Shown: positions 1 through 9,304 of the stretch, one piece after another
Layout of the letters: every line of letters begins with the position of its first letter
How positions within the stretch are numbered: position 1 is the stretch's first letter
Source: Thiopseudomonas alkaliphila
GTDB taxonomy: Bacteria; Pseudomonadota; Gammaproteobacteria; Pseudomonadales; Pseudomonadaceae
Direction of reading: 5' to 3'
Assembly: GCF_001267175.1 (NCBI RefSeq)
Contig: NZ_CP012358.1
Span: 1,882,001-1,946,000 of the forward strand
DNA length: 64,000 nt
Program-made: the position numbers and the translations under genes
The notes under the pieces: generated by a model
Database searches by the model: none
Told to the model about the DNA's origin: nothing
The model's input: only the letters and a program-made list of their open reading frames with translations

Positions 1-84
1 CAGTTGCAGCACAGTCATTTGGGTGAGCTGTCCAATGCCAGTTTAGATCATTCGTTGAAGCACATTAAAGCTTCAGCTAAGTAA
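1..84 (+). CDS. 3' end of an unidentified gene
   Basis: The first 84 bases hold an open frame that enters from outside the window and ends at TAA (82-84), encoding 27 C-terminal residues ending HIKASAK. It stops 21 bases before the dsbG-like gene on the same strand, so the two could be co-transcribed. In pseudomonads dsbG is often preceded by another thiol-disulfide gene, but these residues are too few to assign a family. Confidence 0.45.
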   Translation, partial: QLQHSHLGELSNASLDHSLKHIKASAK

Positions 85-105
85 TAGAGAACAAGGAAAT
101 TTTTA

Positions 106-864
106 ATGAAACCATTTGCAATTGCATCACTCGCTGCACTTTTAGCCGCGCCTGCTGTGGCGCTAGACGCAGACTATCCTGCGCCGATTAAAGCCATGCA
201 AGAGCGTGGCATTGAAGTGTTAGAGAAGGTCGACGCGCCGGCCAATCTAACCGCTTACACTGCACTGTATCAGGGCCGCCCTTTAGTGTTGTATGTAACC
301 GCAGACAATAAGCATGCGTTAATCGGTAGCTTACTAGATGAGCAAGGGACAGACTTAACTAGTTCGGTAATTGAGGAAAAAATTGCCCGTCCCCAAGGGG
401 AAAAAATGTGGGCAGAAATGGAGAAAATGGATTGGATTAAAGATGGTTCAGATAAAGCGAAGCAGGTCGCCTATGTTTTTACTGATCCCAATTGCCCTTA
501 CTGTAAAAAATTCTGGGCCGATGCGCGTCCTTGGGTAGATGCAGGAGAGGTTCAGCTGCGCCACTTTGTGGTAGGTATGTTAAGTGAGGGCAGTGCGAAA
601 AAAGCAGCGTCTATCTTAACGGCTAAAGATCAAACCAAAGCATTAAATGATAACGAGAGTGGTAAAAAAGCAGCAAAAGAAATTACCGTGTCCGCGGCAG
701 TGAAAAAGCAGTTAGACACTAATATGCAGATGATGCAAGGATTAGGTGCAAGCGGTACACCAGCGATTTTCTATAAAGATGAAACGGGTTTACTGCAACT
801 GCAGCCCGGTGCAGCCAGTGCTGAAAAACTGGTGGAAATGTTTGGTGCTAAACCGAAGAAATAA
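106..864 (+). CDS. dsbG: Thiol:disulfide interchange protein DsbG-like (periplasmic)
   Basis: Encodes 252 residues with a cleavable signal peptide (about residues 1-19, ending PAVA-LDA), so the protein acts in the periplasm. After an N-terminal dimerisation-type domain, the thioredoxin fold carries the redox motif CPYC in the context DPNCPYCKKFW (about residues 129-138) and a cis-proline in GTPA near residue 217, the pattern of DsbC/DsbG disulfide isomerases and sulfenic-acid reductases. The long linker and the DPNCPYC context favour DsbG over DsbC. The start is supported by an AAGGA site about 10 bases upstream. A strong hairpin terminator follows directly. Confidence 0.85.
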   Translation: MKPFAIASLAALLAAPAVALDADYPAPIKAMQERGIEVLEKVDAPANLTAYTALYQGRPLVLYVTADNKHALIGSLLDEQGTDLTSSVIEEKIARPQGEKMWAEMEKMDWIKDGSDKAKQVAYVFTDPNCPYCKKFWADARPWVDAGEVQLRHFVVGMLSEGSAKKAASILTAKDQTKALNDNESGKKAAKEITVSAAVKKQLDTNMQMMQGLGASGTPAIFYKDETGLLQLQPGAASAEKLVEMFGAKPKK

Positions 865-877
865 TCTTGGGTTAAGC

Positions 878-905
878 AAAAAAGGCGCTATCACAGCGCC
901 TTTTT
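878..905 (+). terminator. Rho-independent terminator after dsbG
   Basis: A stem of AAGGCGCT and AGCGCCTT with a 5-base loop is followed by a T-run. It lies between the dsbG stop and the convergent trpA stop (930) and its A-rich 5' arm could make it work in both directions. Confidence 0.85.
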
Positions 906-929
906 CATTTTTAATTTTAGCTTCAGTCG

Positions 930-1736
930 TTAGCGAGCACTGCGAATGCCTTGGCTTAGCTCGCGGCACAGTGCCAGCACCTCATCCACAGCTTGCTGAT
1001 CATTCTCAGCTTGCTCGATTTTATTGACTAAAGCTGAACCGACCACCACGCCATCAGCACGCTTGGCAACTTCTGCCGCATGTTCAGGGGTGCGAATTCC
1101 AAAGCCAATACATACCGGTAAATCTGAGTGGCGACGAATTCTCGCGACGGCTTCTTCCACTTGATCCATGGTAGCTGAACCAGCTCCTGTGACTCCGGCA
1201 ACGGAAACATAATAGACAAAACCAGCGCTTCCGGCTAAGACCGTAGGTAACCGTTGATCGTCAGTGGTGGGAGTGGTTAAGCGAATAAAATCTAATCCAG
1301 AGGCTTGGGCGGGCGTACAAAAATCAGCGTTATGTTCGGGGGGTAAATCCACCACAATCATGCCATCGACGCCAGCGGCTGTGGCATCGGCAATAAATTG
1401 CTCAACACCGTAGTGATAAATAGGGTTGAAGTAACCCATTAATACCACTGGAGTTTCTTGGTTAGTTTGACGAAACTCACTGACCATTTGTAACGTTTTA
1501 CGTAGATTTTGACCGTTGGCCAATGAGCGTAAGTTAGCCTTTTGAATCGCAGGACCATCGGCCATTGGATCGGTAAAGGGCATCCCTAGCTCGATAATAT
1601 CGGCCCCAGCGGCTGGTAAACCCTTAAAAATTTGCAGCGCCGCTGAATAGTTAGGATCCCCTGCAGTGACAAAGGTAACTAGTGCGGCACGATTTTCTTG
1701 TTTTAGCTTGGCAAAGCAATCTGTAAAGCGGCTCAT
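930..1736 (-). CDS. trpA: Tryptophan synthase alpha subunit
   Basis: Encodes 268 residues, the usual length. TrpA cleaves indole-3-glycerol phosphate to indole and glyceraldehyde 3-phosphate, and indole is channelled to TrpB. The sequence shows the family signature [14 protein letters not shown] (with the catalytic Glu and Asp) near residues 48-62 and the phosphate-binding [10 protein letters not shown] and VVVGSAL stretches near the C-terminus. Its start ATG overlaps the trpB stop (ATGA overlap), so the two subunits are translationally coupled in a trpBA operon. Confidence 0.97.
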   Translation of the reverse strand: MSRFTDCFAKLKQENRAALVTFVTAGDPNYSAALQIFKGLPAAGADIIELGMPFTDPMADGPAIQKANLRSLANGQNLRKTLQMVSEFRQTNQETPVVLMGYFNPIYHYGVEQFIADATAAGVDGMIVVDLPPEHNADFCTPAQASGLDFIRLTTPTTDDQRLPTVLAGSAGFVYYVSVAGVTGAGSATMDQVEEAVARIRRHSDLPVCIGFGIRTPEHAAEVAKRADGVVVGSALVNKIEQAENDQQAVDEVLALCRELSQGIRSAR

Positions 1737-2944
1737 GCTGGTTGCTCCTCTAGGTTTAAATAGTGCATGACCGATTGCATGTCTTTATCACCACGGCCAG
1801 AGAGATTCACTACCATTAGGTGATCAGTTGGCAGTTTGGGTGCTCGTTTAAACATTTCAGCCAGCGCGTGGGAGGATTCCAGTGCCGGAATAATTCCCTC
1901 TAAACGGCAGCACTCTTGGAAGGCGGCTAAGGCTTCATCATCTGTAATTGCGGTATATTCCACCCGACCGATATCATTTAACCAAGAGTGTTCAGGGCCA
2001 ATACCTGGGTAATCTAAGCCTGCAGAGATTGAGTGAGCATCTACAATTTGGCCATCTGCATCTTGCAGTAAGTAGGTTTTATTACCGTGTAATACTCCCG
2101 GTTTGCCACCTTTTAAGCTGGCCGCATGCAAGCCAGTTTCTACCCCTTTACCGGCGGCTTCTACGCCAATAATGTGGACGCTGCTGTCATCTAAAAACTC
2201 ATGGAATAGTCCCATGGCATTTGAGCCACCGCCAATGCAGGCGATTAAGCTATCGGGTAGACGGCCTTCTTGTTCCTGTAGTTGCTGGCGGGTTTCCTTG
2301 CCAATGACCGCTTGGAAATCGCGCACCATGGCCGGATAAGGGTGAGGGCCTGCCACCGTACCAATTAAATAAAAGGTGCTATCGACATTGGTTACCCAGT
2401 CGCGCAGCGCTTCGTTCATGGCATCTTTTAATGTGCCGGTACCAGCGGTTACCGGAATCACCTCAGCCCCTAATAACTTCATCCGAAATACGTTAGCTTG
2501 TTGGCGCTCAATATCGGTTGAGCCCATATAAATAACGCACTGCAAACCAAAGCGAGCAGCTACTGTGGCGGTGGCAACACCATGCATACCAGCACCAGTT
2601 TCAGCAATAATGCGCTTTTTACCCATGCGTCGGGCCAGTAAAATTTGGCCAATACAGTTATTAATCTTATGCGCACCGGTATGGTTGAGTTCTTCACGCT
2701 TGAGATAAATTTTAGCTCCGCCACAAAACTCAGTAAGGCGCTCGGCAAAATACAAAGGGCTTGGGCGACCTACATAATCACGCTGAAAGTAAGCTAGCTC
2801 TTGGGCAAAGGCTGGGTCCTGTTTCGCTGCTTCGTATTCTTTGCCTAGTTCTAAAATGAGTGGCATCAGCGTTTCAGCGACGTACTGTCCACCAAACTGG
2901 CCAAACAGTCCTTTGGCATCGGGTGCTTGAGAAAACTGGCTCAT
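1733..2944 (-). CDS. trpB: Tryptophan synthase beta subunit
   Basis: Encodes 403 residues. This PLP enzyme joins indole and serine to make tryptophan in the TrpA2B2 complex. The PLP lysine lies in GAHKINN (around residue 91) and the phosphate-binding glycine loop in [10 protein letters not shown]. The N-terminal [15 protein letters not shown] is typical. It is the first gene of the trpBA operon and is divergent from trpI across a 99-base gap; in Pseudomonas TrpI activates trpBA from such a gap when indole-glycerol phosphate accumulates, and the same arrangement suggests the same control here. Confidence 0.97.
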   Translation of the reverse strand: MSQFSQAPDAKGLFGQFGGQYVAETLMPLILELGKEYEAAKQDPAFAQELAYFQRDYVGRPSPLYFAERLTEFCGGAKIYLKREELNHTGAHKINNCIGQILLARRMGKKRIIAETGAGMHGVATATVAARFGLQCVIYMGSTDIERQQANVFRMKLLGAEVIPVTAGTGTLKDAMNEALRDWVTNVDSTFYLIGTVAGPHPYPAMVRDFQAVIGKETRQQLQEQEGRLPDSLIACIGGGSNAMGLFHEFLDDSSVHIIGVEAAGKGVETGLHAASLKGGKPGVLHGNKTYLLQDADGQIVDAHSISAGLDYPGIGPEHSWLNDIGRVEYTAITDDEALAAFQECCRLEGIIPALESSHALAEMFKRAPKLPTDHLMVVNLSGRGDKDMQSVMHYLNLEEQPA

Positions 2945-3043
2945 GATAAGTCCTGTTAAAAATAATTAATGGCGTCAAGTTAAAGGATTGATTGGCGCAA
3001 TAAAAGCGATATTATTGAGTGAATAGGTTAGGAAAACTCACAT

Positions 3044-3970
3044 ATGGAATCGGTAGAACTCCCTCCGCTTAATGCACTTCGGGCGTTTGAAGCAGCGGCT
3101 AAACATCAAAGTATCAGTCTTGCTGCAGATGAGTTGTGTGTGACCCATAGCGCAGTGAGCCGACAAATTAAACAATTAGAAGAATACTTAGCAGTAACGC
3201 TATTTAGTAAACAGGGGCGCGGCGTAAAACTCACAGAAGCCGGTGAGCGCTTATATCAGGCAAGCCATCAGGCGTTTAATCTGTTGCGACAAGTGACTTG
3301 GCAGCTTCAGCAGCAACAACAGGAAGCACCTTTTGTGCTGAGTTGTCCTGGTAGTTTGTTGGCGCGTTGGTTAATCCCTAGACTCGATCAACTGAAGCAC
3401 GATCTGCCCCAGTTACAGTTACAAGTAGTGACCCATGAAGGCGATGATGCAGTCGATATTCATAATCCCTATGTTAATGCTTACCTAAGCTTTAGCCAGC
3501 CGCCTTGGCCACAGCAGATGCACGTGATTGAATTGGCCGATGAGCGAATAGGGCCAGTGGTTAGTGGCTATTCAGCATTAGCAGAACAATTACAGCAGGC
3601 AAGTCCTGAGCAGTTAACTCAGGTGCCATTGCTATATACACAGTCAAGGCCACAAGCATGGCCCAACTGGTTGGCCGCCCATGGCTTAACTGTCGAACAA
3701 TTATCCTTTGAGCAAGGTTTTTCCCATCTTTATTATTTGTTAGAAGCTGCTGTTGCAGGTTTAGGAGTAGCCATTGCCCCCGAGCTTTTGGTGCAAGATG
3801 ATATGGCCAAGCAGCGTTTAATTGCCCCTTGGGGCTTTCATAACACCTCAGGCAAGCTGGTTTTACTGCTGCCTAAGCAGAAACTAAACCCGCAGGCGCA
3901 ACTGTTTGCCCGTTGGTTACAACAGCAAATTGCATCAGGTGAAGAGGGGGGAAAATCAGTTCAGAACTAA
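3044..3970 (+). CDS. trpI: LysR-family activator of trpBA (TrpI)
   Basis: A 308-residue LysR-type regulator. The N-terminal winged helix-turn-helix is clear (ALRAFEAAAKHQSISLAA through VSRQIKQLEEYL, residues 10-50), followed by the periplasmic-binding-protein-like effector domain. It sits divergent from trpBA with 99 bases between the starts, the arrangement known for Pseudomonas TrpI, which binds indole-3-glycerol phosphate and activates trpBA. The assignment rests mainly on context, since the sequence also resembles other LysR proteins of the GcvA/TrpI group. Confidence 0.85.
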   Translation: MESVELPPLNALRAFEAAAKHQSISLAADELCVTHSAVSRQIKQLEEYLAVTLFSKQGRGVKLTEAGERLYQASHQAFNLLRQVTWQLQQQQQEAPFVLSCPGSLLARWLIPRLDQLKHDLPQLQLQVVTHEGDDAVDIHNPYVNAYLSFSQPPWPQQMHVIELADERIGPVVSGYSALAEQLQQASPEQLTQVPLLYTQSRPQAWPNWLAAHGLTVEQLSFEQGFSHLYYLLEAAVAGLGVAIAPELLVQDDMAKQRLIAPWGFHNTSGKLVLLLPKQKLNPQAQLFARWLQQQIASGEEGGKSVQN

Positions 3971-4040
3971 AGTCGTAGGCGAGTTTCGAAGCACTTGACA
4001 AGTGCGGGGTCTGAACGTAACTTTTCAAACGACTGTTTGA

Positions 4041-4074
4041 GAGTGGCAAAAACGATGATTCCCACTCTTTTTTT
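4041..4074 (+). terminator. Probable terminator after trpI
   Basis: A short stem, AGAGTGG paired with CCACTCT, is followed by seven T residues. The loop is long (about 15 bases), so this is a weaker call than the other terminators. Confidence 0.55.
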
Positions 4075-4127
4075 AGAATCTTGTTGTGGATTTACGCAAG
4101 GTCATTACACCTAGAGGTGATTCAACT

Positions 4128-5930
4128 ATGGCTAACTATAAAGCTCCTTTACGCGATATTCGCTTTGTTCGTGATGAATTATTAGGTTACGAAGCGCACT
4201 ACCAAAATTTAAACTGTGAAGACGCAACACCGGATATGGTTGATGCGATTCTTGAAGAAGGGGCTAAATTCTGTGAAGAAGTTTTAGCACCATTAAATCG
4301 CGTAGGTGACCAAGAAGGCTGTACTTGGAGTGCTGAAGGTGTGACCACGCCGACCGGTTTTAAAGAAGCCTATCAGCAGTTTGTTGAAGGTGGCTGGCCA
4401 AGCCTAGCTCACGACGTTGAGCACGGTGGTCAGGGCTTACCTGAGTCACTGGGGATTGCTATCAGTGAAATGGTGGGTCAGTCGAACTGGTCATGGGGTA
4501 TGTACCCAGGTCTGTCCCACGGTGCAATGAATACACTGCACGCTCACGGTACAGAAGAGCAACAAGCCACTTACTTAACTAAATTAGTCTCCGGTGAGTG
4601 GACCGGTACCATGTGCTTAACCGAGCCACACTGTGGTACTGACTTAGGTATGCTGCGTACTAAAGCTGAACCTAATGCCGATGGTAGCTACAGCATTACA
4701 GGTACTAAGATCTTTATTTCAGCCGGTGAACACGACATGGCTGATAACATCGTGCACATTGTATTAGCCCGCCTGCCTGATGCGCCGCAGGGTACCAAGG
4801 GTATCTCGTTATTTATCGTGCCTAAGTTCTTACCGAACGCTGAAGGCGGTGTGGGTGAGCGTAACGGCGTGACCTGTGGTTCTATTGAACACAAAATGGG
4901 TATCCACGGTAACTCAACTTGCGTGATGAACTTTGACGCGGCGACCGGTTTCTTGATTGGTCCACCAAACAAAGGTCTAAACTGCATGTTCACCTTTATG
5001 AACACTGCTCGTTTAGGTACTGCACTACAGGGCTTAGCCCACGCTGAAGTTGCGTTCCAAGGCGGTATTGAATACGCCCGTGAGCGGATCCAGATGCGTT
5101 CTTTAACCGGACCTAAAGCACCAGAAATGGCTGCTGACCCAATCATCGTACACCCTGATGTGCGCCGTATGTTACTGACCACTAAAGCCTTTGCTGAAGG
5201 TAATCGTGCGATGTTGTACTACGCAGCACAACAGGTTGATATTCTGCAGCGCAGTAAAGATGAAGAAGAGCGCAAAGCAGCGGATATGATGCTGGGCTTC
5301 TTAACCCCAATCGCTAAAGCCTTTATGACCGAAACTGGTTTTGAAGCGGCTAACCACGGTGTACAGATTTTTGGTGGCCACGGTTACATCTCTGAGCACG
5401 GTATGGAGCAGAACGTACGTGATAGCCGTATTTCTATGCTGTATGAAGGTACCACTGGGATTCAAGCGCTTGACTTATTAGGCCGTAAAGTTCTGATGAC
5501 TCAAGGCGAAAGCTTAAAAGGCTTTACCAAGGTAGTACACAAATTCGTTAAAGCTAACGAAGAAAACGATGCGGTTAAAGAGTTCGTGGCGCCGCTTGCA
5601 GAGCTCAACAAAGAGTGGGGCGACATCACTATGAAAGTAGGGATGGCAGCGATGAAAAACCGTGAGGAAGTCGGTGCAGCTTCTGTGGATTACCTGATGT
5701 ACTCAGGTTATGCTTGCCTTGCTTACTTCTGGGCTGATATGGCGCGTTTAGCTGCCGAGAAAATTGCTGCAGGCACCACTGAAGAAGCGTTCTACAAAGC
5801 GAAAATTCAGACTGCACGTTTCTACTTTGCTCGTATTCTGCCGCGTACTCGCGCGCACGTAGCTGCAATGTTATCTGGTGCAGATAACTTAATGGATATG
5901 GCTGACGAAGACTTTGCATTAAGTTACTAA
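4128..5930 (+). CDS. Acyl-CoA dehydrogenase (FadE-type, 600 aa)
   Basis: An FAD-dependent enzyme of the first beta-oxidation step. The 600-residue length with an extra C-terminal helical domain matches the large pseudomonad acyl-CoA dehydrogenases rather than the 380-residue short form. The FAD/substrate motif [13 protein letters not shown] (about residue 160) and the catalytic-base region [16 protein letters not shown] (about residue 440) are visible. The ATG at 4128 is preferred over an upstream GTG because AGAGGTGA lies 8 bases in front of it and the family begins with [11 protein letters not shown]. The gene has its own terminator and stands alone. Confidence 0.92.
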   Translation: MANYKAPLRDIRFVRDELLGYEAHYQNLNCEDATPDMVDAILEEGAKFCEEVLAPLNRVGDQEGCTWSAEGVTTPTGFKEAYQQFVEGGWPSLAHDVEHGGQGLPESLGIAISEMVGQSNWSWGMYPGLSHGAMNTLHAHGTEEQQATYLTKLVSGEWTGTMCLTEPHCGTDLGMLRTKAEPNADGSYSITGTKIFISAGEHDMADNIVHIVLARLPDAPQGTKGISLFIVPKFLPNAEGGVGERNGVTCGSIEHKMGIHGNSTCVMNFDAATGFLIGPPNKGLNCMFTFMNTARLGTALQGLAHAEVAFQGGIEYARERIQMRSLTGPKAPEMAADPIIVHPDVRRMLLTTKAFAEGNRAMLYYAAQQVDILQRSKDEEERKAADMMLGFLTPIAKAFMTETGFEAANHGVQIFGGHGYISEHGMEQNVRDSRISMLYEGTTGIQALDLLGRKVLMTQGESLKGFTKVVHKFVKANEENDAVKEFVAPLAELNKEWGDITMKVGMAAMKNREEVGAASVDYLMYSGYACLAYFWADMARLAAEKIAAGTTEEAFYKAKIQTARFYFARILPRTRAHVAAMLSGADNLMDMADEDFALSY

Positions 5931-5950
5931 GACTTAGGTCTTGGAACGAC

Positions 5951-5978
5951 AAAAAGGCCCATGCAAATGGGCCTTTTT
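5951..5978 (+). terminator. Rho-independent terminator after acyl-CoA dehydrogenase
   Basis: A perfect 12-bp stem (AAAAAGGCCCAT paired with ATGGGCCTTTTT) has a GCAA tetraloop and a T-run. Confidence 0.93.
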
Positions 5979-6010
5979 GTGTTATAAGTATATGCATTCT
6001 TATATCTTTT

Positions 6011-6058
6011 AAAGTCATCACGCTTTGTAAGCTTTCTCTTACAAAGCGTGATGACTTT
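6011..6058. promoter_or_regulatory. GacA upstream activating sequence within a 48-base perfect dyad
   Basis: Positions 6026-6043 read TGTAAGCTTTCTCTTACA, an exact match to the GacA response-regulator consensus TGTAAG-N6-CTTACA known from rsmX/Y/Z promoters. Here the dyad extends far beyond the site: 6011-6031 and 6038-6058 are perfect 21-base inverted repeats around the 6-base spacer. The centre is about 64 bases upstream of the inferred start of the sRNA at about 6099, the usual distance. Followed by T residues, the same dyad could also fold as a second terminator for readthrough from the left. Confidence 0.9.
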
Positions 6059-6086
6059 TTCGTATTCCATACTTTTTATTGCGCAC

Positions 6087-6092
6087 TATAAT
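6087..6092 (+). promoter_or_regulatory. -10 box of the Rsm-type sRNA promoter
   Basis: A perfect TATAAT lies 44 bases after the GacA site. No good -35 hexamer is seen at the proper distance, consistent with a promoter that needs an activator. It predicts transcription starting near 6099. Confidence 0.75.
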
Positions 6093-6098
6093 GGCACC

Positions 6099-6322
6099 CA
6101 AGGAATGAGGCAGGGCGCCTCCTACTAGAAGTGAATCTAGCGGCAACCATGAGGGTTGAGCTTACAAGGATGTCAGGAGAAAACCACACACGACGAAAGC
6201 TGTGGTAAAAGGACAACGACAGGAGTCGTTCATCAGGAGTGGAATCTGATGATAGTAAGGATCCTTGATTGACAGGGATGTAAGGAAACAGTCTGCAAAA
6301 CCCCGCTTAGGCGGGGTTTTAT
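6099..6322 (+). ncRNA. RsmX/Y/Z (CsrB-family) RsmA-sequestering sRNA
   Basis: A non-coding stretch of about 220 bases has ten GGA triplets, eight of them AGGA, the RsmA/CsrA recognition core. Several are shown in or beside hairpin loops: 6215-6230 folds as AACGAC-AGGA-GTCGTT, and CATCAG/CTGATG (6231-6251) presents two more. Other small stems are CTAGA/TCTAG (6125-6140) and CCACA/TGTGG (6184-6205). It is preceded by a perfect GacA site and TATAAT and ends in a strong terminator (6297-6320). In Pseudomonas such RNAs titrate RsmA/RsmE and switch on secondary metabolism and biofilm genes. Which of RsmX, Y or Z it corresponds to cannot be decided. Confidence 0.88.
6297..6320 (+). terminator. Terminator of the Rsm-type sRNA
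   Basis: AAAACCCCGC and GCGGGGTTTT form a 10-bp stem with a TTAG loop, followed by ATTTTT. It may also serve the convergent msrA gene. Confidence 0.93.
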
Positions 6323-6337
6323 TTTTCTGCTAAATAA

Positions 6338-6895
6338 TTAGCTCAGTGCGCAACCTGTACCCCGTAGACCACAGTAACCATTGGGATTCTTGGCTAAATA
6401 CTGTTGGTGTTCCGTTTCTGCATAATAAAACCGAGGAGCCATGGCTATTTCGGTAGTGATCATCCCTTTGCCATAGCGATTCAATTGCTTTTGAAATTGA
6501 GCCTTTGAAATCTCGGCTAATTCCAGTTGTTCCGCCAGTGAGCAGTAAATGACCGAGCGATACTGACTGCCAATATCATTGCCTTGGCGCATGCCTTGGG
6601 TTGGGTCATGGGACTCCCAAAAAACCGTTAATAAATCCCAGTAAGCTACTTGCTTAGGGTTATAAACCACCTTGACTACTTCAGCATGCTGAGTCTGGCC
6701 CGTACATACTTCAAGATAACTAGGGTTGTCGATTACTCCTCCAGAATAACCCACTGCGGTTAAGTAAACCCCTGGCTGCTGCCAAAAGCGGCGCTCTGCG
6801 CCCCAAAAACATCCCATACCAAAATAAGCCACTGCTAATCCCGTAGGTGTCGGTTGAGTAAGGGGACGCTGAAAAATAGGGTGAATGGTTTGCAT
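6338..6895 (-). CDS. msrA: Peptide-methionine (S)-S-oxide reductase MsrA
   Basis: Encodes 185 residues. It repairs oxidised methionine by reducing the S-epimer of methionine sulfoxide. The active-site motif GCFWGAE (catalytic Cys about residue 29) is present, followed by the conserved YSGG and [11 protein letters not shown] stretches; GTGCAL at the extreme C-terminus may hold a resolving cysteine. No MsrB domain is fused. The gene is transcribed alone, convergent with the sRNA. Confidence 0.95.
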   Translation of the reverse strand: MQTIHPIFQRPLTQPTPTGLAVAYFGMGCFWGAERRFWQQPGVYLTAVGYSGGVIDNPSYLEVCTGQTQHAEVVKVVYNPKQVAYWDLLTVFWESHDPTQGMRQGNDIGSQYRSVIYCSLAEQLELAEISKAQFQKQLNRYGKGMITTEIAMAPRFYYAETEHQQYLAKNPNGYCGLRGTGCALS

Positions 6896-7149
6896 AGCCT
6901 AAAGCCTATTAATTAAGAAGAGTGAAAGCAGGGCGGTAAGCCTAGAAACTTTCTGACAACTTTGAAAGCGAAGGGTTGATGTCCTGTAACTGCTTAAGTT
7001 CAGGTATGATAGGCAAACATTTTAAGAAAAAGCAGTGAAATAATAAAAACAGAGCGATAGTTTCCAGGAAATATTGAAATATCCTGACTTATCGAGACTT
7101 TTGACCAAAATTCACCGCACAAACTTCTACTTAATTATGGACTCCTGCT

Positions 7150-8220
7150 ATGACTACTCTGAAAAATGATCGTTTTCTTCGCGCCCTGCTGAAACAGCCG
7201 GTAGATGTCACCCCGGTCTGGATGATGCGTCAAGCAGGACGCTATTTACCTGAGTATCGAGCAAGCCGTGCTAAAGCGGGAGACTTTATGAGTCTCTGCA
7301 TGAATCCCGAGTTTGCTTGTGAGGTTACGTTACAGCCCCTAGAGCGTTACCCATTAGATGCGGCGATCTTGTTTTCAGATATTCTAACCATTCCAGATGC
7401 GATGGGTTTAGGCCTGTATTTTGAAACCGGTGAAGGTCCGCGTTTTCGCAATGTAGTGGATACACCCGAAGCGATTGAAGCGTTACCGATTCCAGATGCC
7501 AATGATGATCTGGGTTATGTAATGGATGCGGTGCGCACTATCCGCCGTGAACTCAATGGCCGTGTGCCGCTCATTGGTTTTGCCGGTAGCCCTTGGACTT
7601 TAGCTACTTACATGGTTGAAGGTGGTTCTTCTAAGGACTTTCGCAAGTGTAAGGCGCTGATGTACAACAATCCGCAAGCCATGCATATGCTCCTAGATAA
7701 GCTAGCGCAATCAGTGACGAGCTACCTGAATGCACAAATTCTCGCCGGTGCTCAAGCCGTACAGATCTTTGATAGCTGGGGCGGTAGTTTATCCGATGTG
7801 GCTTATCAAACATTCTCGTTAGCTTATATGCAAAAAATTGTTGATGGCTTAATCCGCGAACATGAAGGTCGCCGCGTACCAGTGATTTTGTTCACTAAAG
7901 GTGGTGGTTTGTGGTTAGAGTCAATGGCCGATACTGGCGTTGAAGCTTTGGGGCTTGATTGGACTTGCGACATTGGCAGCGCGCGTCAGCGCGTGGGCGA
8001 TAAGGTAGCTCTACAGGGCAACATGGATCCTTCGGTACTGTACGCTAGCCCTGATTCGATTCGCGATGAAGTGGCCCGTATTTTAGCCAGCTACGGTACT
8101 GGTACCGGTCATGTATTTAACCTTGGCCACGGCATTACACCGCAGGTTGATCCTGAGCATGCAGGCGCCTTTATTAATGCAGTGCATGAGTTATCAGCTA
8201 AATACCACGAGCAAAACTAA
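7150..8220 (+). CDS. hemE: Uroporphyrinogen decarboxylase
   Basis: Encodes 356 residues, the family length. HemE removes four carboxyl groups from uroporphyrinogen III to give coproporphyrinogen III in haem synthesis. The N-terminal signature [16 protein letters not shown] (residues 22-37) contains the substrate-binding arginines, and [17 protein letters not shown] with [13 protein letters not shown] are the other family signatures. It stands alone behind a 254-base leader in which TATGAT near 7004 may be a -10 box, though this is only a suggestion. Confidence 0.97.
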   Translation: MTTLKNDRFLRALLKQPVDVTPVWMMRQAGRYLPEYRASRAKAGDFMSLCMNPEFACEVTLQPLERYPLDAAILFSDILTIPDAMGLGLYFETGEGPRFRNVVDTPEAIEALPIPDANDDLGYVMDAVRTIRRELNGRVPLIGFAGSPWTLATYMVEGGSSKDFRKCKALMYNNPQAMHMLLDKLAQSVTSYLNAQILAGAQAVQIFDSWGGSLSDVAYQTFSLAYMQKIVDGLIREHEGRRVPVILFTKGGGLWLESMADTGVEALGLDWTCDIGSARQRVGDKVALQGNMDPSVLYASPDSIRDEVARILASYGTGTGHVFNLGHGITPQVDPEHAGAFINAVHELSAKYHEQN

Positions 8221-8263
8221 GCACTCTAGTTTTCGCTAGACCGCTGTATTAGCGATATCCACC

Positions 8264-8292
8264 AGCCCTGCTAGCCTTAGGTTATGCAGGGC
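8264..8292. terminator. Hairpin between hemE and the convergent LysR gene
   Basis: AGCCCTGC pairs with GCAGGGCT across a 13-base loop and is followed by GCTTGGTTTT. The T-run is poor, so this is a probable shared terminator rather than a firm one. Confidence 0.5.
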
Positions 8293-8301
8293 TGCTTGGT
8301 T

Positions 8302-9198
8302 TTATGCCAGTGCTTGCTGCAATTGCTCGGTTAAAAAATCAATCATTACTCGCACCTTCAACGGTAAATAGCGCTGCTTAGGATAAAACGCATAAATTCC
8401 CTCTTGCGGCATCACCGGTTGATCCAAGGTTAAGTTGACTAAACGCCCATCGGCGAGAGCATCACGCACTAAAAAGTCGGGTTTATAGATAATGCCTTGG
8501 CCGCCAATGGCTGCTATGACTAAGGCATCACCATTATTAGCGGTAAGATTACCGCTAACCTCAACCACAGTTTGTTGATGCGTACCAAATGCCCAGCGAT
8601 TGGGCTCGCTCAGGCTGTACTGTAAACAGTTATGCTGGGCTAAATCGGCCACAGTTTGCGGTGTGCCGTGTTGCGCTAAATAAGCCGGTGCTGCACACAC
8701 ATGCAGTTGGCAGTCGGCAAGTTTACGCGCTTGTAAGCTGGGGCTATTGGCTAAGCTGCCGATCCGAATCCCCATATCCCAGTGGCCAGCCAATAAATCG
8801 ATCGCTTGATCTGTTAAACCCAATTCCACTTGCACCTGGGGGTAAGTTTGGCTAAATAACGGCATTAATGGCGCTAGGTATTTAATCCCAAAGCTTAGGG
8901 GAACATTCATCCGCAATATCCCTTGGGCTTGGTGCTGCTGGGCGGAGACCATGCGATTGGCCTCACTGATATCAGCCAAAATTCGTTCGCAGGCGGGTAG
9001 GTAGTTAACCCCAGGCTCAGTAATGGATAGGCGTCGGGTAGAGCGATGAAACAGCTTAACTCCCAAATATTCTTCTAGCTGTGTTAAATAGCGTCCGGCC
9101 ATAGTAGGCGAAAGTTCTAGCCGCTCGGCAGCTGCAGAAATACTGCCTTGCTGTGCAGCCAAGACAAACACGCGCATCCCCGTTAATTGATCGAACAT
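8302..9198 (-). CDS. LysR-family transcriptional regulator
   Basis: A 298-residue LysR-type regulator with the N-terminal winged helix (MRVFVLAAQQGSISAAAERL through MAGRYLTQLEEYLGVKLFHR). It belongs to the DNA-binding type often seen next to quinone or aromatic stress genes. It is divergent from the extradiol dioxygenase-DUF2218-cytochrome b561 run across a 106-base gap and is the natural candidate for controlling it. The effector is unknown. Confidence 0.85.
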   Translation of the reverse strand: MFDQLTGMRVFVLAAQQGSISAAAERLELSPTMAGRYLTQLEEYLGVKLFHRSTRRLSITEPGVNYLPACERILADISEANRMVSAQQHQAQGILRMNVPLSFGIKYLAPLMPLFSQTYPQVQVELGLTDQAIDLLAGHWDMGIRIGSLANSPSLQARKLADCQLHVCAAPAYLAQHGTPQTVADLAQHNCLQYSLSEPNRWAFGTHQQTVVEVSGNLTANNGDALVIAAIGGQGIIYKPDFLVRDALADGRLVNLTLDQPVMPQEGIYAFYPKQRYLPLKVRVMIDFLTEQLQQALA

Positions 9199-9304
9199 TA
9201 TCTACTCCTAGTACAAAGATTTTGTACATAAAGGGTGATTATCTTTGTTTAGTATACCTATAAGCTAATTGATAGTGATTCTTATCTAGTTTGTGGGGTG
9301 TCTT

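Noticed and set aside
9262..9281. Possible Fur box GATAGTGATTCTTATC upstream of the dioxygenase gene
   Set aside because: The length is 16 rather than 19 and only about half of the Fur consensus positions match.
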